Below, piece after piece: positions 1 to 11,847 of a DNA stretch of 64,000 bases (its first letter is position 1; the number at the start of each line of letters is the position of its first letter). A program made the translations under genes and the position numbers. The notes beneath the pieces are model-generated. The model saw nothing but the letters and a program-made list of their open reading frames with translations. It did no database searches and had not been told where the DNA came from. Source of the stretch: Flammulina velutipes (lineage: Eukaryota > Basidiomycota > Agaricomycetes > Agaricales > Physalacriaceae); the NCBI GenBank assembly GCA_011800155.1, contig CM022378.1:1116001-1180000 (forward strand), in the 5' to 3' direction.

Positions 1-3000
1 TAAGAGTAGTATGAGAGTAGTAGAGAGGATGAGAAAGGTAGATGAGAGTGAGGAATGATGTTCTCCTCGACGGAACACCCACCCTTTAAAGCACTCGTTT
101 ACGCGCACGGACCCACCTTTCAGAGCCCAAAGTGACGGAAATAAAAAGCTTGGCATTACTAATGAGAGCGCCCAGAGCTCCAGATCTTTAAACCGAACAT
201 CCGTAATTGCATCCAAGCCCTTAGCAGAGCTCTGGACGTTCCTCCCCGTCCTGGTTGTTTAACGGAGAGTAAGAGTAGCTGACAGACATATTGAGACATT
301 AGTGGATGTACTTGAACCATCCCAAAGTCCGAGCGTGCCGAGATTCTTCTCGTCAATACACCTCTCCTCCTCATCCCGCATCCATAATTCCACCGTTCGT
401 CTAGCCAGGACACTCCGCGGTCTGGCCCACGACCCTGATGTCATACATAATATGTGAATATCAATGTTTGATCCCCGTCGGCTCCCGTCCGAATCGCACA
501 AGGATGGAAGATGCAATATCCCATCCCTTCAAATGTTTGGATTCCGATGTTGCCCAAGCGACTGGGGTATTGGACGTCGACTATGTGTCATCGTCCTATG
601 AGGACTCCTGTGGCCAGGGGACGCCGTCAGATTGAATCTACAGTATAACGAGTCACGAACTTTTCTGTTCGTTGTGTGGCGCAAATTCACATTTACAGTA
701 GCCGCGACTTACACTTGGAGGTCTGTCAGTAGATCACGTGACAACCTGTCTCTCTGATACGTCCGAGCTATCTAGATGCCAAATTCAGAGAGAGTCAATC
801 GACGCGAACGAACACGAGCACGAAACGATCAATTGCGTCACTGATAAGATTTGCATTAACCAGATAGCACGTCCGACGCAATTCAGAGTATCGTCAACCG
901 TCCAAGCGCGTCGGAGATGTTCGGAATATCAATATTTGATCAATATATTACGAATCCAGGTGAATCTGGATGTATCGGACACGACGGAAGAAGGGAAATG
1001 CATGATGGACTGTGTTCCCGCTATTCCACGATGCTTCGCATTGCCCACGGCGTTCTAACCACCTGAATCCGTTTGGTATTAACATTTTATATACACAGCT
1101 ATAGTTCCCGAACGATTTCGGAGTGCTACTGGTACGTCGAACATCATGATGTCCCGCCCGCGCATGTCAGCGTGCAGAGTGAACTGGGGTCTACCAGGCA
1201 CTCGGAAATACATCCTGACCATCGGTATATGTAGGTGAATGGTATACAAGTGCAATACAGATGCCGAGGGCTCAATCCCCATCCCGAAACAGCACGATTT
1301 AGCGTGGCGTTAGGGCAATCCAGTATTGCAATGCAAAGGTTTGTTTGACTTTTCGTTATTTTGAGTTTTCTGCTTCGTTGGGAGTGTAGCTTGATTCTGC
1401 AAGTTCCAATGCATTTGTATGTTGATATAATGTTATATTCAAGTGTTTACAAGACCGTTTGGGCTGTTCCACTGCGTACAAGTACGAAATTTTGTGAGGT
1501 GCGCCACACTAATTTCACGAGGTTTGACCTATATCTAGCTCATGGGAGGGTAGTTTATTGACATGTTTAACACATTTTATCCATTTACTATCAAAACGGC
1601 GCCAACGGCGACGTGTTACATACAGTTTCTACCACTAAGTACTACTTTACAATTATTCTCATAGCTCTCATCCACTCCAGCCTGTCTGTCTCCAAAATGC
1701 CTTGAAAGAGTGCACATCTAGGACTGCGCAAGCGTCCGTCGCCACGGAAAAGACTCTGCAATCCTCGGGTCAGCATGCCGGGAATTCCGAAGTGGGGAAT
1801 AAACGTACCATGCTGGTGTGACATTCAAAGGGACGATCATTGAGTGGCAAATCATCTCCCAGGGGCGGCAGACCGAAATTCGCCGTTGACAAAATATAGG
1901 TAGCGCTGTGCGCGCGTCCAATCACGACGACCAGTCTCACAGTGCGTAACCTTGGATGCGAGTATGTTGACAACATATTGTGAGAAAGAGCCTCTTGGAG
2001 GGCACCGCCGTCTGAAATGCCCTGCAATGGAAACGAACCATTGGTGAGTATTACAACAGAAGTTCGGAAACGGAGAACGTACCGGGAAAGTGTCGGTGCC
2101 AAGTTCAGGGAAGAGAACAATGCAGGGATGGAAGGTTGAGAGGCCGAACATCGCCATGGAATCGAGTCGAGGCATGGCAAGGGTGGCGCTGGTAGAATAA
2201 CGGCAATTGTGTGTGCGCGACATTGTTGGGATGCTGAGAGTCTTGATACGGAAGAAAAGTGAGTCTATTTTGACGTTAGAAAGGGCCAGAACAAAGGATG
2301 AATGACACACCTCTGTTCACCTCTCCAGGCCTTGCGGTGAGCATGCTCGCACTCCAATTATGGTTCCCGTCATACTTGCGTAGTCCAGACGTTTCGCGTC
2401 CTGATGTCGTACTAGCTGCCGCGTTATCCAAGTCGCTTGTACAAACTAGACTAGAAGCTCTTGGAGGTGGTGTAAGGAAACTCCTGGAGCTGTTAGCTTG
2501 AATGTCCAATTCAGAAAAGGGGAAAAAGTACCTTGTTAGAGAGTTTTCAAACATGCGACCAGAGTTCTGTGTGAGGCGGTGAGTCCAGCCAATTCATTTG
2601 ACGGAAACGAGGTTATAAGCATCTAGAATGCACGACGGTCAGTGTAATTTGACATGAAGGGAATGAGGTGGCGCACCATTTCCCAGTTCTGCTACAAGCT
2701 CTACGGAGAGAAATTGGCATGCTATTTAGAGTGTGTTGTCAATGAAATTGACACGGGTGCAATTGAAGATACCCACTTGGCACTGTCATGACGAGATTAG
2801 TGCGCGGCTCTTCGAGAATGGCTGTATTGCATATGAGGTCAAAATTGAAGGAAACAAAGTAAGGAAAGGCTGACCTTACAAGCAGATGAGTTGACGGAAT
2901 GAGGGAATTGAAAGAGAATCGTACGTGACAGTACGGAAGAACACTGGAGCGTGGGAATACGTGGCCAGTAACAAAATATGGATGATCCCGTCCTCCGTCT

Positions 3001-3130
3001 GGATCCCTGCGGGCTGGACGTGTGATGTGACCCATTGTCTAGGTGTTCCATCACACGCTCTCTCTCTTGTTCTCATACCACTACCATCTCGCGCCACTTT
3101 TATTCTCGCCGCCACCACTTTTGTTCTCCT
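1..3130. other. Non-genic part of duplication copy A
   Basis: I recognise no gene here. On the minus strand an intron-like segment near 2035-2085 (GTACGT donor, TTGCAG acceptor) joins two short open stretches, 2310-2086 and 2034-1770. The equivalent in copy A' (about 12750-12215) differs by several frame-changing indels, so this looks like decayed coding or noncoding sequence. A TGTGGCGCA 9-mer lies at 675-683 and a TGCGCCACA at 1500-1508; both recur in the other copy. Confidence 0.5.
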
Positions 3131-3133
3131 CGC

Positions 3134-3654
3134 CGCTATGGTTGTCTTGCTTGAGGATCTTGTTTACGGCTGCGTCTACATCTCTTCATTACGGGGAACA
3201 CCAGTAACCATTGAGTTCCCCGTCGTTGTCAAGGTGAGTTCTCTCACATTCTCTTGTACTCTGTCTAACTGTTTGTTATAGTATCCACGTCAACGACTGT
3301 CTACACGCTCCGTTCGGGTCACCGTCTAGGTATTTATCCTCCTTCCTTTATTTCTTGATGTTACTAATGTATCCCTGCTAGCGTGTTCTCGTTGCCACTA
3401 TAGCCATCTCGCTTGAGCCTCTTGTTTACGGCGGCGTCTATATCTCCTCGTTGCGGGAACACTACTAACCATTGAGTGCCCCGTCGCCATCCAGGTGAGT
3501 TCTCTAGCCTTCTCTTGTACTCTGTCTGACTGTTTGTTATAGTATCCATGTCAACGACTGTCTACACACTCCGACCAGGTCACCATCTAGGTATGTATCA
3601 TTCGCACTTTGTTTCTTGCTGTCGCTAACATATCCCGCTAGTGTGTTATGTCGT
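3134..3654 (+). repeat. Tandem repeat carrying four intron-like segments (copy A)
   Basis: Two units of about 261 bp lie head to tail. Each holds a 48-nt intron-like segment (GTGAGT to TTATAG), a 48-nt exon-like segment, a 51-52 nt intron-like segment (to GCTAG) and a longer exon-like piece. Proposed introns are 3234-3281, 3330-3381, 3495-3542 and 3591-3641; another follows at 3683-3733. Branch-like CTAAC, CTAAT or CTGAC sits upstream of each acceptor. The reading frame through the first unit is broken in the second by a one-base deletion and an in-frame TAA, so coding is unlikely today. Confidence 0.75.
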
Positions 3655-3733
3655 CGACATCACTGGACCATGTCTATCCCTGGTATGTCCTCCAATCAGT
3701 TCAACCGTCGGACCTCAACTAACTCATTTATAG

Positions 3734-4248
3734 TACTCTGTCCACGAAGCCTACTGACACCCCCGCTGCTTGACAAGCAGAGGTAAGCTAACTCACTCAA
3801 TTATACCCTCTTTGAATGCTGACGAGATCCGTAGTAGCGCACTTTGGCGAAACAAGGTCCTTGTGCTAATCTTCCCGTAGTCTAATGACAACCTCTGCAA
3901 AGGTATTTCGGGAGCAACGTAAGCTATTTGACATTACTCTCTTTGCTGAAAGCTAATTGCATCTGGTATGATCTTTCGGGGGCCGAGAATGAAGAGATGG
4001 TCTCTATGGCTCGGAGGTGGCACAACTAGATACTCGTAGATAGCAAACCATGGGCGCGCGGTCACATCACGTGACTGCGCGCCTTACAATAAGAATCCAC
4101 GCACGATAAATGTACATACTTCGAAAAACCCCAGAGTAACAACCGTGGGAAAATCCATCTTATTCTGCCAGAAATAGTTCAATGATAAAGTCGGAAATGA
4201 ATACACTGGTACACGGGCTCTAAGAGAATACTTGGTAGCACGAGAAGC
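3734..4248. other. Spacer with a hyphenated palindrome, downstream of APN2 copy A
   Basis: No gene is seen. Further GTAAGC- and GTAACG-like donors occur, so the intron-like series may continue to about 3950. An imperfect inverted repeat lies at 4053-4083: 13-nt arms (12 of 13 paired) around five bases, overlapping ATCACGTGAC, an E-box of the bHLH/Cbf1 type. It is conserved in the other copy at 14554-14584. It could be a regulatory site or a hairpin. Confidence 0.5.
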
Positions 4249-5996
4249 TTACTTCCTCGCTTCCCTCCTGACATCACTCGACCACTTGAAAAAGTCGCAT
4301 CTATACTCGGGATTCACGTCCTCCCTTCGACGATCCTCCCGGCCCTTGTCGTATCCTGGACCAACCGGTCTGTCGACGCATGAGTACAAGGAGATCGTCG
4401 ATAACAACCAACTCACCTCGAGCAGATCCAAAACATCTTGCCCTTGTTCACACCTTGCTTCGTCGTCAGCTCCTTAGCGGGCTCGTCGTGAACGATACAT
4501 CGCGGGGTAGGCATTGGTGCCATAAGTGTCGACCAATGATCCTTCGATTTCGACGTTGACGCCGCGGGAGAAGACGGCTGTTGGGATAGAGTAAGTGCCA
4601 GACGGTAATCTTCGTCATCGTCTTCGTCCACCACTACGTCGGCTTTGGAACTAGTGCCGAAGAACGAAGATATTTTGCCTTGTCCGGGCGCCGGCTTCGC
4701 CTTCTTGGACGTCGAAGGCACGCGCTCCATCCTCTTCCGTTTCGTGGATGTAGACTGCGACGCTTGGATTTTGGACTGCGAAGAGGAAGAACTACTGGGT
4801 TGGGAGGACTCGCGCGGGGAGGCCCCCTTCTTGCTGAAGAAATCTCCAAGCTGCTTCTGCTTCCCCGAAAACTCATCCCAATACCTGGCTGCCAGTCTGG
4901 CAGCGACTGAAAATTTCGGCTGCTGGTCGAAGACTGAGTCATCCAAGTCGAGATACACCGGGCAGTGGTCACTCCCTTTGATATCAGGGAGAATATCTGC
5001 ATCCTTGACAAAAGGAAGGAGACCAGCAGTGACGAGGATGTAGTCAATTCGCGTCCCGTAGTTGGAGTCCCTGGCCGATATCTTGGTGTTCCAGCACGTA
5101 AACATCCCCTTTCGCTCCGGCCACTGTCGCCTAACGACATCTATCATCGGTCCGCCATGCTCAACCAACCAATTGCGCAGCCACGCCCGGCATTGTTTCT
5201 CCTGCCAAAAGAAATTCTCTGCTTCCGAGCTACCGATGTCGAACCCGAGTTTTTTTGCCATCAACGGACCTTCGCAATGGTCTATGAGGGCAGCACAAGC
5301 GTTCAGATCCCCGACGACAATGACCTGGCGATGGTCTACGTCTATGAGATGTCTGACGCGCTCTTCCAAGAGCCTCTGGAAGTCGATCTTGAACTGAATA
5401 CGGTCCTCTGCCTCTGTACCATCGTTTGGGGCGTAGACATTGATCAAGACGAAGGCGTCGTAGTCGAGGATAACGACGCGACCTTCGCCGTCCAGATTGC
5501 GGAGGTCGAGGTCAGGAATGGATGGGTACAAGGAAGATACGCGTTCGGAGGCCTCAAGTGGAGGTTTGAGGTCAAGAAGGCCGGTCAGACCTTCCTCTGC
5601 CTTGGAAGGGACGATGCGGGAATACGTTGCAACACCAGAGTAGCCAGTTTTCTTGACGGGGAAGCTGAAAAAAGTGTCGTAGGATTCTGGGACGGCAATG
5701 TCTTTAGTGAGGCCCTTGCGAGAGGATTTCATCTCTATCGCTTGTGAGCTCGTGTGGGGCAGCTGCAGAGGTAAAGCGACCTTGGAAGCATATTATATCG
5801 GCAGAGAGATGATCTAGTCGTTCTTGCTGAGTTTTGAAGCCATTCCATCTATTGTTCATGAGCTGATTCAGGCGCCAGAATGGTGGTAACGCACGGATGG
5901 TACTGAGGAATCGTTCGTATTCCATTCTACGAGAATCAGAAAGTATATCTGCCTGGATAAAGGGCGACTCACAATATTCCAAGTCAGAATGCGCAT
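4249..5996 (-). CDS. APN2: DNA-(apurinic/apyrimidinic site) endonuclease 2, copy A
   Basis: Class II AP endonuclease of the exonuclease III (EEP) family, acting in nuclear base-excision repair by cleaving abasic sites and trimming 3' blocks. Five exons: 5973-5996, 5895-5926, 5781-5848, 4417-5734 and 4249-4369 (1563 nt, 520 aa). The start MRILTWNI followed by NGIRTIPQYHP is the usual family N terminus. The catalytic Glu lies in CFQEMKSSR across an exon junction; INVYAPN, GDLNAC, RIDYIL and SDHCPVYLD follow. The tail has two PCNA-binding-like boxes, QKQLGDFF and QGKISSFF, a KRKR basic patch, and a C-terminal Zf-GRF domain (PRCIVHDEPA to YRCDFFKW). All introns are 46-60 nt GT-AG. It is a near-identical paralog of the gene at 15348-17113. 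The long open frame on the opposite strand (4965-5747) is a shadow. Confidence 0.95.
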
Positions 5997-6090
5997 GCCA
6001 GCTTTGGCATTGTCCGAGGTGGTGGTAAGAGGACGGCATGTGAGAGGCGCGTCTGATCGCGTGGGACATGCACTCTCTCCTCCTGCCACC

Positions 6091-6310
6091 ATGGCATCCA
6101 CAATATCTGCTGCAAGTCGCTCTCGTCTGCTCTCGAATGCAGCGCACCGAACGTGCAACAGACGTCGCGGAGACGCATACACAAAGGACCCGCCGACGTC
6201 AAGCGAGAGAATCTAGGAGACATCAGTCCTTGCGCCAACAGACGTCCTTCGTGTGCGGCGAGGCTCGCTGCCGGGACGTGGACGACGGAGGGGTCTTGAG
6301 AGGTGCACCC
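6091..6310 (+). pseudogene. Decayed 5' fragment of an E2 ubiquitin-conjugating enzyme gene
   Basis: The sequence from ATG 6091 aligns with exon 1, intron 1 and exon 2 of the intact E2 gene at 17235 (MASTISA, then the intron, then a stretch that includes AAGCGAGAGAATCTAGGAG). The intron donor has changed from GTAAGT to GCAAGT, a run of substitutions and indels breaks the frame in exon 2, and similarity fades near 6.3 kb. The other exons, including the active-site cysteine, are absent. It was carried along with APN2 copy A and then lost its function. Confidence 0.85.
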
Positions 6311-9300
6311 TCTTTGTGCGCGGCGGCGTGTACGGCGACTCTCTCAAGGTGCGTCTCATCGCGTCCCTCTTTGCCGCTGATCGTGACATCAGGTCGTCGG
6401 CTTGCACACATCCCTCTCACTAGTCCCGTCTCGACTGCCGCAGGGGTGCGATAGGCTGCCGCGCACGTAGTTCCACCTCCCGTCGTCATGTATTCTATAC
6501 TTTGAATATATCTCTATTGCCCAACACTATCAACCCATACACATCGCGACGCAGACGAGCCAAGTCGGTGTACCGACTAGCCGTCCGTTAGGACGGTGTT
6601 GGCCGTCTTGCGTCTGCGAACTTGTCCCCAATATACGATACAACTATTCTAGTAACAATAATGTACGGCTAACACTAGTCTGTTCGAAATCAGTCCAGGT
6701 CGAACACAAACGAGCCAAGTTGGTGTACTGACCATCTACGCTCCAACTCTCTCAAGTCAGCCATCGTGCTGATTCGCTTCGTCGTCACTGTGTTAGTCTG
6801 AAACTCCTTCGTTAAAAATGGTAGTAGTATGAAATAGAGCTTACTTACCGTACACGTCGAATGCGCCTACAACGTATTCCGAAATACAGCTGATTGCAAA
6901 ATCAACACAATGCGCTGAAAACTGTTGAGTCGTCGCATCGTAAAAGCCTAGAAATGGCACTCACATTGAGCTCCGTGCACGAAGGGACTGTGGTTATCTT
7001 AACAAACAAGGTCGAGTTAGCTTACAACCGTAGTAGGCAATTGCAAACGTACCATCGTCGTATCGCTAAGCCCAATGTTAGACCATAGCGACGACATTTG
7101 AACATTTCCCATAGCGTGCACGATAGACCGAGCATGAAAGGCTACAAACGAGTTGAAAACGCGCAAGAGAATGCAAGAAATCAATCAACTCACCTTTGGA
7201 CTCGCGAAATAAGAAGGAAGGATCACGGAATACAAAAGAAGGAAGCAGGCAAACACGCGTCTGGCAAAGGCAGCAGTCTTACCATACATGCCAGTACGCG
7301 TGCGCCGCAACCCAGACGCTCGCAGCAATCTTACGTTGACGTCTGGGATAGATGGGAGTGGGAGGGTACATCGATATCGTTCTGGTATAAGTGGTTAGTA
7401 ACGATAATGAGACGATGGAAGAACACAAACATACCGCGCGATGCTTGAGAGAGCGCCTAGACGAAGGGTGAGATATATGAGAGTACATAGGGCTGGATAG
7501 AGTAGTTAGTAACGGAAATGGAACAGTGGAAATAATAGAGACATACCGCGGACAAAGGGACAGACATGGGCGTACGAGTCCAAGAGACAACGATCCCCGG
7601 GTAACGAATAACTGTACCATTAAGCTTCAAGCCACTCGGAGTTCACCGTACGGCGTAGAGCTTGCTTTCCATTGCGTCTATACATAATTACATTGTATCT
7701 CCTACATACAATCTAAACACGGACTGAAAGCTAGCTATTAGTGTTCGCGTTACGAGTTCAAATACAGATGGTACATACAGCATCTAAACGAGTACACAGA
7801 GTCGACGGTGTGTCATCTTGGCCGCGCGCGAGACATCTATAGTTACATTAACTAGACCGGAAGTGTTGCATTAGTTAACAATAACAGTAAGCGCCGTCGA
7901 AAGCACGTACCACAAACATAATGAACATTAGTTTGTTCGTTTGCAAAGACCTACAGCGTGGCTGGATAACATCGAAGGGGGCCGGGAGACGCTTGTCTAA
8001 AGGTCATAATTCCGACCTCCCGTGTCAATGAGCAAAATGGGCCTAATAACGCCAACGCCAACAGCGCGGGGACGCGATATCCGTCAAAACGACTAGCAGG
8101 ATGTATAGTAGCCGTCGCAATGCTGTACGTGTCCCGGATCCCAAAATCAAAATCCCGCACCTAGATTTGGGATGGACAAAAAGCTATGGAACGGTTAGCG
8201 CGGTCATAAATCGCGTAGCGTATCGTTGATACGTACTATTAATACACTAAACGAGACCTAGAGCGAACCAGACAAGTCAGAAAAGCAAGAAAAACGAAAT
8301 AAACGCCACAATAACGTACCGGGCGGCAAATATGAACATGTGTGTATCGCTCCGGCGTCCCCCGTAGTTATGCGACATATCAGTGCGTCAAGACAGAACT
8401 AGGACGACTCTGATGTCTCGTAGCCATCGCAATGCTGTACGCGTCCCGGATCCCAAAATCAAAATCCCGCACCTAGATTTGGGATGGACAAAAAGCTATG
8501 GAACGGTTAGCGCGGTCATCTATCGCGTAACGAATCATTAATACACACTATTAGTACATTAAACGAGACCTAGAGCGAACCAGCAAAGTCAGAAAAACAA
8601 GAAAAACGAAATAAGCGCCACAATCACTTACCGGGTGGCAAATACAAACATCTTCGTATCGCTCCGGCGTCCCCCCGTAGTCAAGCGACATGTTAGTACA
8701 TCAAGATAGCACTAAGACGACTCCAACATCGAATAGCCGTCGCAAGGCTGTGCGTGTCCCACATCCCAAAACCCGCAGACAGAGGTCCAAACATTTGGGA
8801 TGAAAGAAAAGCTATGAAAACGGTTAGCGCGGTCATATATCGCGTAACGAACCACCAATACACACTATTAGTACATTAAACGAGACCTAGAGCGAACCAG
8901 CAAAGTCAGAAAAACAAGAAAAACGAAATAAGCGCCACAATCACTTACCGGGTGGCAAATACAAACATCTTCGTATCGCTCCGGCGTCCCCCTGTAGTCA
9001 AGCGACATGCTAGTGCGTCAAAATAACACTAAGACGACACTCTTAGCTGCGTAATTCCGCCCTCAGACCGCCAGATTCCCGGGAAACGAGGGTAATGGTC
9101 CTGCGCGCGCAGAGACGTTCGAGCCGTCGTACTGAGGGAGCGTTCAGCGTCACGGGCCTTCTATGAACGGGTAGCTTGAGTCCTGGACAGCGCCGCGTTA
9201 CACTGTTTGAAATCGGAAACGACAAGTATCTGTTCAAGTTGTTAGAAAATATATAAAGCAAACATAATGTTGTCTTTACTTACCGCGGGTGCGAACAAAG

Positions 9301-10450
9301 TACGCGGAAACTAACGGCAAGATAGCAAGTGTAACTAAGCGAATTCAGCCTCGAATGATAAACGGAAGGGTATGACGGCACATACCTTTGTTAATATTGA
9401 ATTCGCATCCGTACGTGTTAGTTCGATCCCTTCGACTGGGATTGAGGACAACGTTGAACCTGTGAAAGTGGTTAGTTTGTCAAATTCAACACGCAGCACA
9501 AGTTTCATACCTGTACGTTTCCGGACGGCGACTCGCAGTCCTTGTCCCGATGCGAGCGAAATAACGAAATGGATAATAGGAACGTGCCGGCGCACAGTGA
9601 GCAATTCGGCAAGGCCGAATAGCCTGGCGTAAGCCAGGTGTTGGTCACGACGCGCTGCACGTTGTGTGAATACTGCGAAATACAAAGTGTGTTAATGAAT
9701 AGAAAGAGGTGAAGGGAGGACGAATGCCTACCATACGAGTGTCCTATCCATTCCATTGGCAAGACTTGGCCGTTGAATACTCTGTACTGGTAACCCTTTC
9801 GCGTCGGTTTGCGCTACGGCCAATTAGAACCGGCAGCGAGGGATATATGGCACAATCATTCATAGAGACACTACGGATCCCGTGAGCGGTTGTGTTCAGC
9901 TCAGCGCCTAAGAGCAAGGTTTGTTAGTATTGGAACGACGAAAATCAACGAAAACGCACCATTTAAGAAAGCCGTAGTTTATACGGACGAGTACAAGACT
10001 GTCCGTTCTACGCCGTCGAATACAAGTCCCGTAGCAATCCTAAACGATTTAAATTAGTGAGTATTGTTTGTGAAATGGAATGGACATACAAGTGTGGTAT
10101 TGGACGAGGGTTCAGAACGCTGGGTAAGTTGCGCTTGAGCTGCAAGGCAAGGTTATTGCGAACGAATTAAAGAGTTGTTCGGCGCCTAGTGAAAAGTGTT
10201 CGTTAGAGCATTGTTGAAGAAAAGAGAGAAGACATACCAGCAACGTAGGAGTTTCGTACGAGAGCATAGAAAACCCTCTATGGACGAAAGTAAGCATTGA
10301 GAGTATGGGTGATGAGGGTAGGAGACAACAAACAAAATCACGGCACTCGCCTAGAATGCCGTCCCGTGACCTCGATCGTGAATGGCTCGACGCGTTGAGA
10401 CAACGTCGGGAGGCATTAGACAAGAGGGAATAGGATGGTAGTGCAAATGT
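6311..10450 (-). other. Spacer with serial intron-like segments on the minus strand
   Basis: I recognise no protein. On the minus strand well-formed introns recur: 10040-10089, 9908-9959, 9673-9731, 9460-9510 and 9230-9283 (50-59 nt, GTATGT/GTGCGT/GTAGGC/GTATGA/GTAAGT donors, CAG or TAG acceptors, mostly with CTAAC- or CTAAT-like branch sites). More candidates lie at about 7380-7560 and in the 312-bp tandem repeats. The exon-like piece 9960-10039 has stops in two frames, and the third runs into TGA just after the splice. This suggests a spliced noncoding transcript or a decayed intron-rich gene. Confidence 0.55.
8108..9049. repeat. Three tandem copies of a ~312-bp repeat
   Basis: Units start near 8108, 8420 and 8733 (period 312-313 bp); the third ends near 9049. 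Shared landmarks are TAGCCRTCGCAA at the start, CGGTTAGCGCGGTCAT, AACGAGACCTAGAGCGAACC, and CGCTCCGGCGTCCCCC. Read on the minus strand, each unit contains one candidate intron that starts GTAAGTGATT or GTACGTTATT and ends at TAG, so the repeat multiplies an intron-like segment. Units 2 and 3 are more alike than either is to unit 1. No protein is encoded. Confidence 0.9.
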
Positions 10451-11755
10451 AAGAGTAGGATAAGAGTAGTAGAGAGGATGAGAAAGGTAGATGAGGAATG
10501 AGGAATGATGCTCTCCCCGATGGAACACCCACCCTTTAAAGCACTCATTTACGCGCACGGACCCACCTTCCAGAGCCCAAAGTGACGGAAATAAAATGCT
10601 TGGCATTACTAATGAGAGCGCCCAGAGCTCCAGATCTTTAAACCGAACATCCGTAATTGCATCCAAGCCCTTAGCGGAGCTCTGGACGTTCCTCCCCATT
10701 CTGGTTGTTTAACGGAGAGTAAGAGTAGCTGACAGACATATTGAGACATTAGTGGATGTACTTGAACCATCCCAAAGTCCGAGCGTGCCGAGATTCTTCT
10801 CGTCAATACACCTCTCCTCCTCATCCCGCATCCATAATTCCACCGTTCGTCTAGCCAGGACCCTCCACGGTCTGGCCCACGACCCTGATGTCATACATAA
10901 TATGCGAATATCAATGTTTGATCCCCGTCGGCTCCCGTCCGAATTGCACAAGGATGGAAGATGCATTATCCCATCCCTTCAAATGTTTGGATTCCGACGT
11001 TGCCCAAACGACTGGGGTAGGAGACGGCGACTATGTGTCATAATTTAGAAGCTAATACTGCGGCCAGGGAGTGCCGTCAGATTGAATCTACAGTATAACG
11101 GGTCACGAACAGTTCTGTTCGTTGTGTGGCGCAAATTCACATTTACAGTAGCCGCGACTTACACTTGGAGGAATGTCAGTAGATCACATGACGACGTGTC
11201 TCTCTGATATGTCTGAGCTATCTAGGTGCAAAATTCACAGAGAGTAGATCGACGCGAACGAACACGAGCGCGAAACGATCAATTGCGTCACTGATAAGAT
11301 TTGCATTAACCAGATAGTATGTCCGACACAATTCATACTATCGTCAACCCTCCAAGCGCTTCGGAGATGTTCGGAATATTGATATTTGATCAATCTATTA
11401 CGAATCCAGGTGAATCTGGATGTATCGGACACGACGGAAGAAGGGAAATGTATGATGCACTGTGCTCCTGCTATTCCACGATGCTTTCGCATTGCCCACG
11501 GTGTTCTAACCACCTAAATCTGTTTGGTATTAACATTTTATATACACAGCTATAATTCCCGAACAATTTCGGGGTGCTACTGGTACATCGAACATCATGA
11601 TGTCCCGCTCGCGCATGTCAGCGTGCAGAGTGAACTGGGGTCTACCAGGCACTCGGAAGTCCATCCTGACCATCGGTATATGTAGACGAATGGTATACAA
11701 GTGCAATACGGGTGCCGAGAGGCAAATCCCCGCCCCGAAACAGCCCGAATTAGCG

Positions 11756-11847
11756 TGGCGTTAGGGCAATCCAGTATTACAGTGCAAAGCTTTGTTTGAC
11801 TTGGCGTTAGGGCAATCCAGTATTACAGTGCAAAGCTTTGTTTGACT
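11756..11847. repeat. 46-bp perfect tandem duplication
   Basis: Two adjacent 46-bp copies (11756-11801 and 11802-11847) begin TGGCGTTAGGGCAATCC and end TTGACT. Copy A of the segmental duplication has only one version near 1307-1352, so this duplication arose after the segments separated. Confidence 0.9.

Larger units (their letters stand above)
1..6310. repeat. Segmental duplication, copy A
   Basis: This block is repeated at about 10450-17420 with high identity over intergenic and genic sequence, including all APN2 introns. The offset grows from about 10.45 kb at the left to 11.117 kb at the right because of indels; the largest is about 0.6 kb extra in the other copy at 14670-15295. Similarity already exists at base 1, so the copy probably extends beyond the window. 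At the right it fades inside the E2 fragment near 6.3 kb. Confidence 0.95.

Noticed and set aside
2925..3281. 118-aa frame conserved in both duplication copies (144 aa at 13440-13874)
   Set aside because: Conservation is that of the whole duplicated block. The frames differ after the first intron-like segment, and TAG ends the spliced continuation, so I did not call a gene.
4965..5747. 260-aa open frame on the plus strand (and 235 aa at 16157-16864)
   Set aside because: Lies antisense to the APN2 coding exon in both copies. Its openness follows from codon bias of APN2; it has no family signature.
8108..9049. CRISPR-like array
   Set aside because: Three direct 312-bp repeats without spacers in a eukaryotic genome are a minisatellite.
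9335..9762. Two overlapping minus-strand frames of 116 and 85 aa
   Set aside because: They run through splice-site-like sequences at 9460-9510 and 9673-9731, and no joined frame is recognisable.
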